NCBI GenBank assembly: GCA_002315275.1
Contig: DCGN01000052.1
Coordinates: forward strand, 2,738 to 9,204
Direction: 5' to 3'
Length of the DNA stretch: 6,467 bases
DNA from: Clostridiales bacterium UBA1777
GTDB lineage: Bacteria > Bacillota > Clostridia > Oscillospirales > Oscillospiraceae
The translations under genes and the position numbers were made by a program. Shown here one piece after another: positions 1-6,056 of this stretch. Each line of letters opens with the position of its first letter. Position 1 is the stretch's first letter. The notes under the pieces are model-generated. The model was not told the origin of the DNA. It saw nothing but the letters and a program-made list of their open reading frames with translations, and did not search any database.

Positions 1-1497
1 ACCCCGCGATTCTGGTGGCCTGTCGGCTACGGCGAGCAGGCGCTGTATGACACGACGCTTGAGCTTTTTGAAAACGGCAAGCTCATCGCCGAGCATCACG
101 ACAGAGTCGGCATACGCGTACTCACGCTCGAGCAGACCATGCTCCCCGGTGATAAGGGCGAATTCCTCGTACGGGCAAACGGCGTGCCGCTTCTTCTCAA
201 GGGTTCAAACTGGGTGCCGCTTGATGCCTTTCACAGCCGCGATGCCGCAAAATACGAATACGGTCTCGGCCTTTTCCGAGAGCTTGGCTGCAACATTCTG
301 CGCTGCTGGGGCGGAAACGTATATGAGGACGAGCGCTTCTTCTCGCTCTGCGATGAATACGGCATCCTTGTATGGCACGATTTTGCTTACGCCTGCGCGA
401 TGTATCCGCAGGACGCGCACTTCTTAAAGCGTGCCCACGACGAGGCCGCCGAGACGATAAAGCTCCGCCGCAACCATCCCTCGCTCCTGCTGTGGGCAGG
501 TGACAACGAGGGCGACGAGTTTATGATCCGCACAGGCTATGCACCCGGCTTCAACCGCTATAATTCCATTACCCGCGAGGCCATACCCCTCGCCGTCCGT
601 GAAAACGATCCCTACCGCATATATATGCCGTCCTCCCCGTATATTCCGGACGGTATCGCGCAGTATGACGTGCCCGAGCAGCACAACTGGGGCGCCCGCG
701 CATGGTATAAGGACGATTTCTACAAGCAGACCGTCGCCCACTTTGTGAGCGAGTGCGGCTACCATGGCTGCCCCGATGCGGAGTCTCTGCGCGAGTTCAT
801 CCCCGAAGGTGAGCTTTGGCCGAGGACTGCGGGCGGCGCGTGGGACACGCACGACACGCAGTATCTCAAAAAGGGCTGCCGCACCTATAGCCGCAATGCT
901 CTCATGGAGGATCAGGCGCGGCTCATGTGCGGCGAGATACCCGAAAAGCTTGAGGATTTTGCCGCCGTCAGCCAGTTCATGCAGGCCGAGGCCGTGAAGT
1001 TCTTCGTCGAGCGCACGCGCATGAAAAAGTGGCGCCGCACGGGTATAATTTGGTGGAACATGCTCGACGGCTGGCCGCAGATATCCGACGCGATAGTCGA
1101 TTACTACGGCAGAAAAAAGCTCGCCTTCACGTGGCTCAAGCGCGTTCACACTCCCGTATGCGTGATGATGGACGAGCTCAGCGACTGGGAACACGAGGTC
1201 ATCCTCGGCAACGACAGCCGCTCCTCCGGCAACGTTGCATACGAGATATGCGACGCCGACACGGGCGAGATACTCATGATGGGAGAAGCTTACTCCCCCG
1301 CGAATGAGAACGTCTCACTCGGCAAGATCACCATAAAGCCCGGTGAAAAGAGACTGTTTATCATCCGCTGGACATTTGACGGTGTTAATTATGTAAACCA
1401 CTATCTCGACGGATTCCCGCCGTTTGATAAAAAAGACATACTTCGTTGGGTGGATATTCTTCGCTGTGCTGATTTCAAAAACAAAGATAATCAATGA
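1..1497 (+). CDS. GH2 beta-mannosidase-like glycoside hydrolase, 5'-truncated by the window edge
   Basis: The reading frame is open from base 1 to the TGA at 1495-1497 (498 residues, no start in the window). The first residues (FWWPVGYGEQALYD) match the end of the immunoglobulin-like domain that precedes the TIM barrel in GH2 beta-mannosidases. The barrel follows with LKGSNWVPLDAF, NILRCWGG and GILVWHDF. The likely acid/base Glu lies in LLLWAGDNE (codon 508-510, residue 170 here), and the likely nucleophile in VSECGYHG (codon 751-753, residue 251). WWNMLDGWPQ and VDYYGRKKLAF (from 1051) are typical of the barrel end. A small beta domain follows, ending in NHYLDGFPPFDKK. Family members run to roughly 800-850 residues, so about 40 % is missing. 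The expected reaction is removal of non-reducing beta-mannosyl residues in the cytoplasm, but another GH2 specificity is possible. Its stop overlaps the next start (ATGA), indicating co-translation. GC falls sharply over its last 120 bases. Confidence 0.9.
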   Translation, partial: TPRFWWPVGYGEQALYDTTLELFENGKLIAEHHDRVGIRVLTLEQTMLPGDKGEFLVRANGVPLLLKGSNWVPLDAFHSRDAAKYEYGLGLFRELGCNILRCWGGNVYEDERFFSLCDEYGILVWHDFAYACAMYPQDAHFLKRAHDEAAETIKLRRNHPSLLLWAGDNEGDEFMIRTGYAPGFNRYNSITREAIPLAVRENDPYRIYMPSSPYIPDGIAQYDVPEQHNWGARAWYKDDFYKQTVAHFVSECGYHGCPDAESLREFIPEGELWPRTAGGAWDTHDTQYLKKGCRTYSRNALMEDQARLMCGEIPEKLEDFAAVSQFMQAEAVKFFVERTRMKKWRRTGIIWWNMLDGWPQISDAIVDYYGRKKLAFTWLKRVHTPVCVMMDELSDWEHEVILGNDSRSSGNVAYEICDADTGEILMMGEAYSPANENVSLGKITIKPGEKRLFIIRWTFDGVNYVNHYLDGFPPFDKKDILRWVDILRCADFKNKDNQ

Positions 1498-2249
1498 GTA
1501 CAATAGAGAAGGCGGATTTTGTGACGATACGCATCTTTCAAAAAGATTTTAATTTCTCTCAGGACGGACCGGGGAACCGTCTTGTATATCATCTGCAGGG
1601 CTGTAATTTGAGATGCCCATGGTGCTCTAATCCCGAGGGCTTGGAGTGCTCCGGCGGTCGGGAATATACGGTTGACGAGATGGTCGACGAGGTCATGCGC
1701 AGCAAAATGATGTTTTTTGAAAATGGCGGCGTGACGCTAACCGGCGGCGAGGTCACCATGCAGTTTGACGCGGTCAAGGAACTACTCACCTGTCTTCACG
1801 AGCGGGGAATACATACCTGCATCGAGACAAACGGCTTGAACAGACATCTCCCGGAGCTGTTTCCCGTATTGGACCTGCTGATCATGGACGTGAAGCATTA
1901 CGACCCGGATATTCACAAAAAAGCAACGGGCTTACCAAACGATATCACCGTATATAATATACAAGCCGCTTGCGCCTGCGGGCAACTGTTGGCACTTCGT
2001 ATCCCATTGATCGGAGGCTTTAATGCTTCGTGTCGGGATGCATGCGGATTTGCGGAGCTGTTTCAGCGCTTGAAGCCGGGCTCTGACGTTACGGTTGAGC
2101 TGCTGCCATACCATGAGTACGGAAGGGTAAAATATGATAATCTGGGCAAGGAATACGCGATGACGGAGAGTGCCCGTGTTTCAGAGGCGGAGGCGGAAGC
2201 GTTTGCAAATATCCTGAAAGCCGCCGGTATTCATCTGATAAAGACTTGA
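1494..2249 (+). CDS. Glycyl radical enzyme activating enzyme (radical SAM, short PflA-like form)
   Basis: This 251-residue radical-SAM protein should use a [4Fe-4S] cluster and S-adenosylmethionine to abstract hydrogen from the glycine of the partner GRE encoded next to it. The cluster motif CX3CX2C is C37, C41 and C44 in GCNLRCPWCSNPEG, preceded by DGPGNRLVYHLQG, a hallmark of GRE activases. Further expected elements are TLTGGE (81-86), ETNG (111-114), MDVKH (131-135) and RIPLIGGFN (169-177). Only a short linker (about 49-60) follows the cluster motif, so the ferredoxin-like insert with two extra clusters found in many GRE-eliminase activases is absent; the length is close to E. coli PflA (246). 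The ATG at 1494 overlaps the upstream TGA as ATGA with no clear Shine-Dalgarno, so initiation probably depends on coupling. The partner is inferred to be the GRE at 2270-4645. Confidence 0.93.
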   Translation: MSTIEKADFVTIRIFQKDFNFSQDGPGNRLVYHLQGCNLRCPWCSNPEGLECSGGREYTVDEMVDEVMRSKMMFFENGGVTLTGGEVTMQFDAVKELLTCLHERGIHTCIETNGLNRHLPELFPVLDLLIMDVKHYDPDIHKKATGLPNDITVYNIQAACACGQLLALRIPLIGGFNASCRDACGFAELFQRLKPGSDVTVELLPYHEYGRVKYDNLGKEYAMTESARVSEAEAEAFANILKAAGIHLIKT

Positions 2250-2254
2250 AAGAA

Positions 2255-2260
2255 AAGGAA
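2255..2260 (+). promoter_or_regulatory. Ribosome binding site that sets the GRE start at ATG 2270
   Basis: AAGGAA lies 9 nt before ATG 2270. The same frame is open back to a TTG at 2246 that overlaps the activase stop, but that TTG has no purine-rich site ahead of it. ATG 2270, 20 nt after the activase stop, is therefore the better start. Confidence 0.65.
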
Positions 2261-2409
2261 TGTAAGCGCATGGAGCTGTTTTCTATATTGAATCCCGAAG
2301 AGCTGACATATAAAGCAAAGGCGCTTTTTAAAGAAGAGCGCGAGAGCCACAAGGTGCTGAACGGATGGTTTCTCACCAAGGAAATTGCCGCCGAAGCAGG
2401 AGCGGTAGC

Positions 2410-2417
2410 GGAGAAGG
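2410..2417 (+). promoter_or_regulatory. Possible ribosome binding site for reinitiation at ATG 2429
   Basis: GGAGAAGG ends 11 nt before ATG 2429, a slightly long but usable spacing. The TAA at 2426-2428 directly abuts this ATG, so a ribosome ending there could restart. The purine run is also simply part of the codons for AEKA, so it may be chance. Confidence 0.35.
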
Positions 2418-2425
2418 CTGATCCC

Positions 2426-2428
2426 TAA
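2426..2428 (+). other. In-frame TAA stop interrupting the glycyl radical enzyme gene
   Basis: The local sequence is CCC TAA ATG. The frame is the same on both sides, so no indel is needed and one base substitution (for example AAA, CAA or GAA to TAA) would explain it. The four plus-strand genes ending between 1 and 5961 all stop with TGA; this is the only TAA in their frames. Confidence 0.95.
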
Positions 2429-4645
2429 ATGCGCGCAGCAGCAGAGCTGGAAGCAATTATCGAGAGGCTTCCCATCGAGATCAGCGGCTGTGCGATCCTC
2501 GCAGGCACACAGCGGGACGCCTTTGCCGCCAGCTACGCTCTGATCAACCCTGCCTTTAAGGTGGAGACCTTCCGCGGATACTGTGACCCTCTTGAGGTGT
2601 ACGATTACGCAACCCCCACCGAAGAAATATCTGCCGATAGAATCGCCGCCATGCGCAGCCTCTACGCAGAGACTCCGTATGTAAAGGCATTGACCGACGT
2701 GTATGCCCGCTATGGAGAATATACGGACGAGGTGGCCTTCTTTATCGAACAGGTCACCGGACACATGATCCCGGATTTTAGGTCTGCCTTGAAGCTTGGT
2801 GTCAAGGCTCTGGCAGACGGCATTGATAAGAAACTGCAGGACAACACGCTTGCAGAGAAAAAAGTCAACAATCTCAAGGCAATGAAGCGCAGTCTCCTGT
2901 GTGCCGTCAAGCTTGCGAGGCGCTATGCCGATCTGGCACATGAGCAGGCGGAAAAGGCACAGCCTCAACGCAGGGCAGAGCTGGAGCTGATGGAGGCTGT
3001 TCTGCGGAAGGTGCCCGAATTCGGCGCAGAGAACCTTTTGGAGGCCATGCAGTCCTTCGTGCTGCTGTGGCAGGTCATGTGCATTGAGCAGGCACCCAAT
3101 CCGTTTGCTTTCTCTGTGGGAAACGCCGACCGAATATTTGAACCGTACCGCGCCATGGGTAATGTGAGCCGGGACGAGGCTGCTGCACTTTTCAAACACT
3201 TTCTTGTGTTTTTCAATGTTGGTGAGCGCAGCTGGGCAATTTCTCAGAATATACTGATCAGCGGCAAGGACGGCAGCGGCAACGATCTTACAAATGAAAT
3301 GAGCTATGCCATTCTCGATGCCTACTACGATATGAATCTTCCTCAGCCGATACTGTCCGTTAAGCTGCACAAGGGAACTCCCATGAAGCTTTATCGGGAG
3401 CTCGGCAGATTCTTCTTTACTCCCGGAGCACTGACACCGTCGCTTTTCAATGATGATTCTCTGTTTGAGACCCTGTGTGAACACGGCGTAGACGCGGAGG
3501 ATCTGCCGGACTACTCCGTGGCCGGATGCCAGGAGCCGCTGATCATGGGCAAGGACAATGCCAATACTACCAACAGCTGGCTGAATATGGGTAAGGTTCT
3601 CGAGCTGACATTGACCGGCGGAGCTTCTGCGATTACCGGCGCTTCAATAGGGCCGGCGATAAGCTATGATGCCAAGTATATTCTGGAGAATATACGCTCT
3701 CTGTTCTATGAGAATCTCAGCTTCTTCTGCAATAAGATGGCTGATGCCGCAAACGGCGCCTCCCGGGCGTTAGCGCTGCTTCCGGTTCCTTTCCTGAGCT
3801 GCTTTGAGGGTGGTTTGGATACGGGCATTGACGTGCGCGACACAGAGGAGCAGGGCACAAAGTATAATGGCAGCGGCTGTCTGATCCATGGGCTGTCTAT
3901 TGTTGCCGACTCCTTCGCGGCGATTGACCGCTTTTTAAAGGACTATCCCGAAGATAGCGAAAAGCTCATCGCTGCGTGTAAGTGCAACTTTGAAGGCTAT
4001 GAGGATCTGAGAGATTATCTGCTCGCCTGCCCCAAGTTCGGCAATAATATCCCGGAGGTAGACCGTGAGGCCGCAGAAATCGCAGCAAAGGTATCCGACA
4101 TGGTCGCTAACCTCAAAAATTATCTGGGGAATCCATTCAGACCGGATTGGAGTTCTCCTTCTACACACTTGACCTACGGCTACTGGGTTGGCGCGACACC
4201 GGACGGCAGAGGTGCAAGAGAGCAGATGGGATACGGAATCGATCCGCTGTTCAGCACTGCAGGCTCCGGTTTGGGTTTCCGTACACTCTCTACCATGCAG
4301 CTGCCGTTTAGCAAGATGAATGGCGGCTGTGCATCCCATTTCGGCATTGACCCCAAATACTTTACTGCGGAAACTAACGAGGAAAAGGGCATACAGTTCT
4401 ACAGCCGTGTCCTAAAGCCCCTGTTCTTCAACGAGCAAAACGAGAAGCGGGCCCCCTTCTATCTGTATGTCAATGTTACTACCGCCGAAACGCTTCGAAT
4501 GGTTCTTGCAGAGCCCAAAAAGTACGCCCCGAACGGCGTTTATATAATGCGTATCCACGGAACGTTTGTTAATTTCCTGGATCTGAGTCCTGCAATTCAG
4601 GAGGATATAATCAAGCGCCTTGACCCCGGGTCTACCTGCTGCTGA
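2429..4645 (+). CDS. Divergent glycyl radical enzyme (PFL/eliminase superfamily), main part
   Basis: These 738 residues cover nearly the whole GRE barrel. In order: IIERLPIEISGCAILAG (10-26), a conserved early segment; VTGHMIPDF (109-117); the Cys loop VAGCQEP with thiyl Cys C367 (codon 3527-3529) and Glu E369; then NSWLNMGKVLELTL (382-395). The C-terminal radical domain ends RIHGTFVNFLDLSPAIQEDII, with the probable glycyl radical at G711 (codon 4559-4561). C-x-E matches GRE eliminases (GCVE in choline TMA-lyase and glycerol dehydratase) and differs from the Cys-Cys of pyruvate formate-lyase, so a C-O, C-N or C-S bond cleavage is more likely than formate-lyase chemistry. The loop HGTF deviates from the usual [CSAG]-G-Y. 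With the N-terminal piece at 2270-2428 the protein is 791 codons, normal for the family. Without it, about 50 residues are missing and activity is uncertain. The substrate is unknown; a sugar phosphate or polyol is suggested by the neighbouring kinase and glycosidase. Confidence 0.9.
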   Translation: MRAAAELEAIIERLPIEISGCAILAGTQRDAFAASYALINPAFKVETFRGYCDPLEVYDYATPTEEISADRIAAMRSLYAETPYVKALTDVYARYGEYTDEVAFFIEQVTGHMIPDFRSALKLGVKALADGIDKKLQDNTLAEKKVNNLKAMKRSLLCAVKLARRYADLAHEQAEKAQPQRRAELELMEAVLRKVPEFGAENLLEAMQSFVLLWQVMCIEQAPNPFAFSVGNADRIFEPYRAMGNVSRDEAAALFKHFLVFFNVGERSWAISQNILISGKDGSGNDLTNEMSYAILDAYYDMNLPQPILSVKLHKGTPMKLYRELGRFFFTPGALTPSLFNDDSLFETLCEHGVDAEDLPDYSVAGCQEPLIMGKDNANTTNSWLNMGKVLELTLTGGASAITGASIGPAISYDAKYILENIRSLFYENLSFFCNKMADAANGASRALALLPVPFLSCFEGGLDTGIDVRDTEEQGTKYNGSGCLIHGLSIVADSFAAIDRFLKDYPEDSEKLIAACKCNFEGYEDLRDYLLACPKFGNNIPEVDREAAEIAAKVSDMVANLKNYLGNPFRPDWSSPSTHLTYGYWVGATPDGRGAREQMGYGIDPLFSTAGSGLGFRTLSTMQLPFSKMNGGCASHFGIDPKYFTAETNEEKGIQFYSRVLKPLFFNEQNEKRAPFYLYVNVTTAETLRMVLAEPKKYAPNGVYIMRIHGTFVNFLDLSPAIQEDIIKRLDPGSTCC

Positions 4646-4650
4646 GGTGG
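4644..4650 (+). promoter_or_regulatory. Ribosome binding site for the GTG-started kinase, overlapping the GRE stop
   Basis: GAGGTGG starts inside the GRE TGA stop (4643-4645) and lies 6 nt before GTG 4657. This good spacing supports the GTG as the true start and suggests translational coupling. Confidence 0.8.
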
Positions 4651-4656
4651 TTCATT

Positions 4657-5961
4657 GTGAAAAACATAGGTCTTGATATCGGTACCACTACCGTCAGCGC
4701 GGTAGTTGCGGATAACGGTCGGGTGCTGTCCTCCGTTACGCTGAAAAATGATTCGTTTTTGCCTACAGACAAGCTCTGGGAGAGAATTCAGGATCCTGAG
4801 CGTATACGCGAAATTGCTCTGCAGGCTGTGGAGACACTGCTCAGAGAGTACCCCGATGCGGAGAGAATCGGAGTCACGGGGCAAATGCACGGAATAGTGT
4901 ACCTCAATGAAAAAGGCAAGCCTGTCAGCCCTCTGTATACTTGGCAGGACGGGCGCGGAGACCTGCCCTATCGGGATGGGCTGACCTATGCCGCCTATGT
5001 GAAGAGCGTTACGGGATACTCTGCGGCAACAGGCTATGGCGCGGTTACACACCTTTATAACCGGGTAAACCGGCTCGTGCCGGATGAGACTGTAGTCTTC
5101 TGCACGATACATGACTATATCGCCATGACCTTGGCGGGTGAGCTTGCACCTGTCACGGAGGCAAGCGATGCGGCAAGCTTTGGCCTGTTTGACGTGGAGC
5201 GCGGTACTTATGATATAAAAGCGATGGGCAAAATCAAGCTTGACTGCAAGATGCTTCCGCAATTGGCAAAGAAGTCCTTAATTGGACTGTACAAGGGGAA
5301 AATTCCCGTGTTCGTGGCCATCGGAGATAATCAGGCGAGCTTTCTCGGTGCAGCGGGAGGAGATGTTTCCTGCATGCTGGCAAACGTGGGAACGGGGAGT
5401 CAGTTTTCTGTTTTTACCGAGAACTATATGAACTGCCCCGGATTGGAGACCCGTCCGTTCCCCGGCGGCGGTTATCTTCTGGTAGGTGCGTCTCTTTGCG
5501 GAGGCCGGGCCTATGCTTTGCTGGAAGCATTTCTGCGCGATACGGTCGAACAGATCGGCGGAGTGCACATGGAAAGCTGCTACAGCACCATGGATGCGAT
5601 TTTGGCCGGTTTCTCAAAACCGCATGATCTGCCGAAAACAAGCCCGCTCTTTCAAGGAACACGGGAAGATCCCGCTGTCAGAGGCGCGATTGAGAACTTG
5701 AGCACGGATAACTTTACCGTGAAGCATTTACTTTGGTCTATGCTGGACGGCATGGCGCAGGAGCTCTATGATATGTATTGTATCTACAGACGGCAGGGCG
5801 GTAAGAGTGTAAAACTGATCGGCTCTGGAAACGGGTTGCGGAGAAATAAGCACCTTCAGGAGTGCTTTTCGGGGAAATTCGGTCAGCAAATCGTGATGTC
5901 CTCCTGCAATGAGGAAGCGGCAGCAGGCGCGGCGTTCTACGCTGCAATGGCAGATATCTGA
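4657..5961 (+). CDS. FGGY-family carbohydrate kinase, sedoheptulokinase-like
   Basis: This 434-residue cytoplasmic ATP-dependent sugar kinase starts at GTG 4657 so that the phosphate-1 loop IGLDIGTTT falls at residues 4-12. VTGQMHG (73-79) and TWQDGRG (95-101) form the sugar-binding side and resemble sedoheptulokinases more than xylulokinases or glycerol kinases. D224 in AIGDNQASFLGA is the expected catalytic base. LANVGTGSQF (241-250) is phosphate-2, GSGNGLRRN (389-397) the adenosine site, and EEAAAGAAF (419-427) the terminal helix. It is shorter than most FGGY kinases (about 450-520) but no core motif is missing. Family members phosphorylate ketoses, alditols or related compounds, usually on a primary hydroxyl; the actual substrate cannot be read from sequence. 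It lies 11 nt after the GRE stop, so it probably prepares the GRE substrate or handles its product. Confidence 0.92.
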   Translation: MKNIGLDIGTTTVSAVVADNGRVLSSVTLKNDSFLPTDKLWERIQDPERIREIALQAVETLLREYPDAERIGVTGQMHGIVYLNEKGKPVSPLYTWQDGRGDLPYRDGLTYAAYVKSVTGYSAATGYGAVTHLYNRVNRLVPDETVVFCTIHDYIAMTLAGELAPVTEASDAASFGLFDVERGTYDIKAMGKIKLDCKMLPQLAKKSLIGLYKGKIPVFVAIGDNQASFLGAAGGDVSCMLANVGTGSQFSVFTENYMNCPGLETRPFPGGGYLLVGASLCGGRAYALLEAFLRDTVEQIGGVHMESCYSTMDAILAGFSKPHDLPKTSPLFQGTREDPAVRGAIENLSTDNFTVKHLLWSMLDGMAQELYDMYCIYRRQGGKSVKLIGSGNGLRRNKHLQECFSGKFGQQIVMSSCNEEAAAGAAFYAAMADI

Positions 5962-5964
5962 GGA
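5960..5964 (+). promoter_or_regulatory. Ribosome binding site ahead of the small ORF at 5971
   Basis: GAGGA overlaps the kinase TGA stop (5959-5961) and sits 6 nt before ATG 5971. The arrangement copies the GRE-kinase junction (stop overlapping the Shine-Dalgarno), which argues that a further operon gene once began here. Confidence 0.55.
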
Positions 5965-5970
5965 AATATC

Positions 5971-6042
5971 ATGAAATGTAATCTCAAAGGCAGAGTGGCC
6001 AAGGCGTTAAGCGTCGGGAAGTCGGTTAACACTTCGAGATAA
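5971..6042 (+). pseudogene. Stump of a fifth operon gene, possibly a short-chain dehydrogenase
   Basis: The ORF has 23 codons and then TAA at 6040-6042, starting 9 nt after the kinase stop with a good ribosome binding site. The first residues, MKCNLKGRVA, look like the start of short-chain dehydrogenases (typically an N-L-x-G-[KR]-V-A run followed by the V-T-G-x3-G-x-G nucleotide loop). The expected glycine-rich loop does not follow: after GRVA the frame reads KALSVGKSVNTSR and stops. A coding-to-foreign junction near base 6001 would explain this. The match is only about ten residues, so a genuine small protein or a chance ORF cannot be excluded. A dehydrogenase would make sense as the reductive step after a GRE, but that is inference. 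Confidence 0.35.
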
Positions 6043-6056
6043 TAATTATCCGCACA

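Larger units (their letters stand above)
2270..2428 (+). pseudogene. N-terminal 52 residues of the glycyl radical enzyme, cut off by an in-frame TAA
   Basis: The product starts MELFSILNPEELTYKAKAL and ends at TAA 2426-2428. It is in the same frame as the 738-codon GRE frame that starts at the very next codon. The segment KEIAAEAGAVAEKADP before the stop and MRAAAELEAIIERLPIEIS after it align, by memory of the family, with one continuous GRE N-terminal region. That region is the helix leading to a stretch like HVLRNVPIYIRDDELIVGN in choline TMA-lyase-type GREs. The two pieces therefore look like one protein of 791 codons carrying a nonsense codon at position 53. A sequencing or assembly error, a real nonsense mutation with reinitiation, or (less likely) readthrough would all look like this. 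It has no independent function that I can recognise. Confidence 0.75.

Noticed and set aside
424..1194. Open frame of 256 codons on the minus strand opposite the GH2 gene
   Set aside because: It is a shadow of the GC-rich glycosidase frame, which carries the catalytic motifs; the antisense product shows no family features.
2426..2428. Genuine recoding of UAA as a sense codon, suggested because all four plus-strand genes end in TGA
   Set aside because: Four genes are too few to infer codon reassignment, UAA-to-sense codes are not established in bacteria, and no other in-frame TAA occurs in these genes. Error or mutation is simpler.
2231..3484. Long open frame on the minus strand (417 codons) opposite the GRE gene
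   Set aside because: It is antisense to a clearly conserved GRE, has no recognisable domain and has unnatural Cys/His-rich composition. Its openness follows from codon use of the real gene.
2429..4645. Pyruvate formate-lyase
   Set aside because: The active-site loop is GCQE with a single Cys, not the adjacent Cys-Cys of formate-lyases, and the glycyl loop also differs.
4657..5961. Xylulokinase or glycerol kinase
   Set aside because: The general FGGY motifs are shared, but VTGQMHG with TWQDGRG and the overall length fit the sedoheptulokinase-like branch better.
5991..6042. tRNA-Ser-like D-arm (GGCAGAGTGGCCAAGGCG)
   Set aside because: The D stem does not pair properly, there is no TTCGAATCC-type T arm, and no acceptor stem closes around it.
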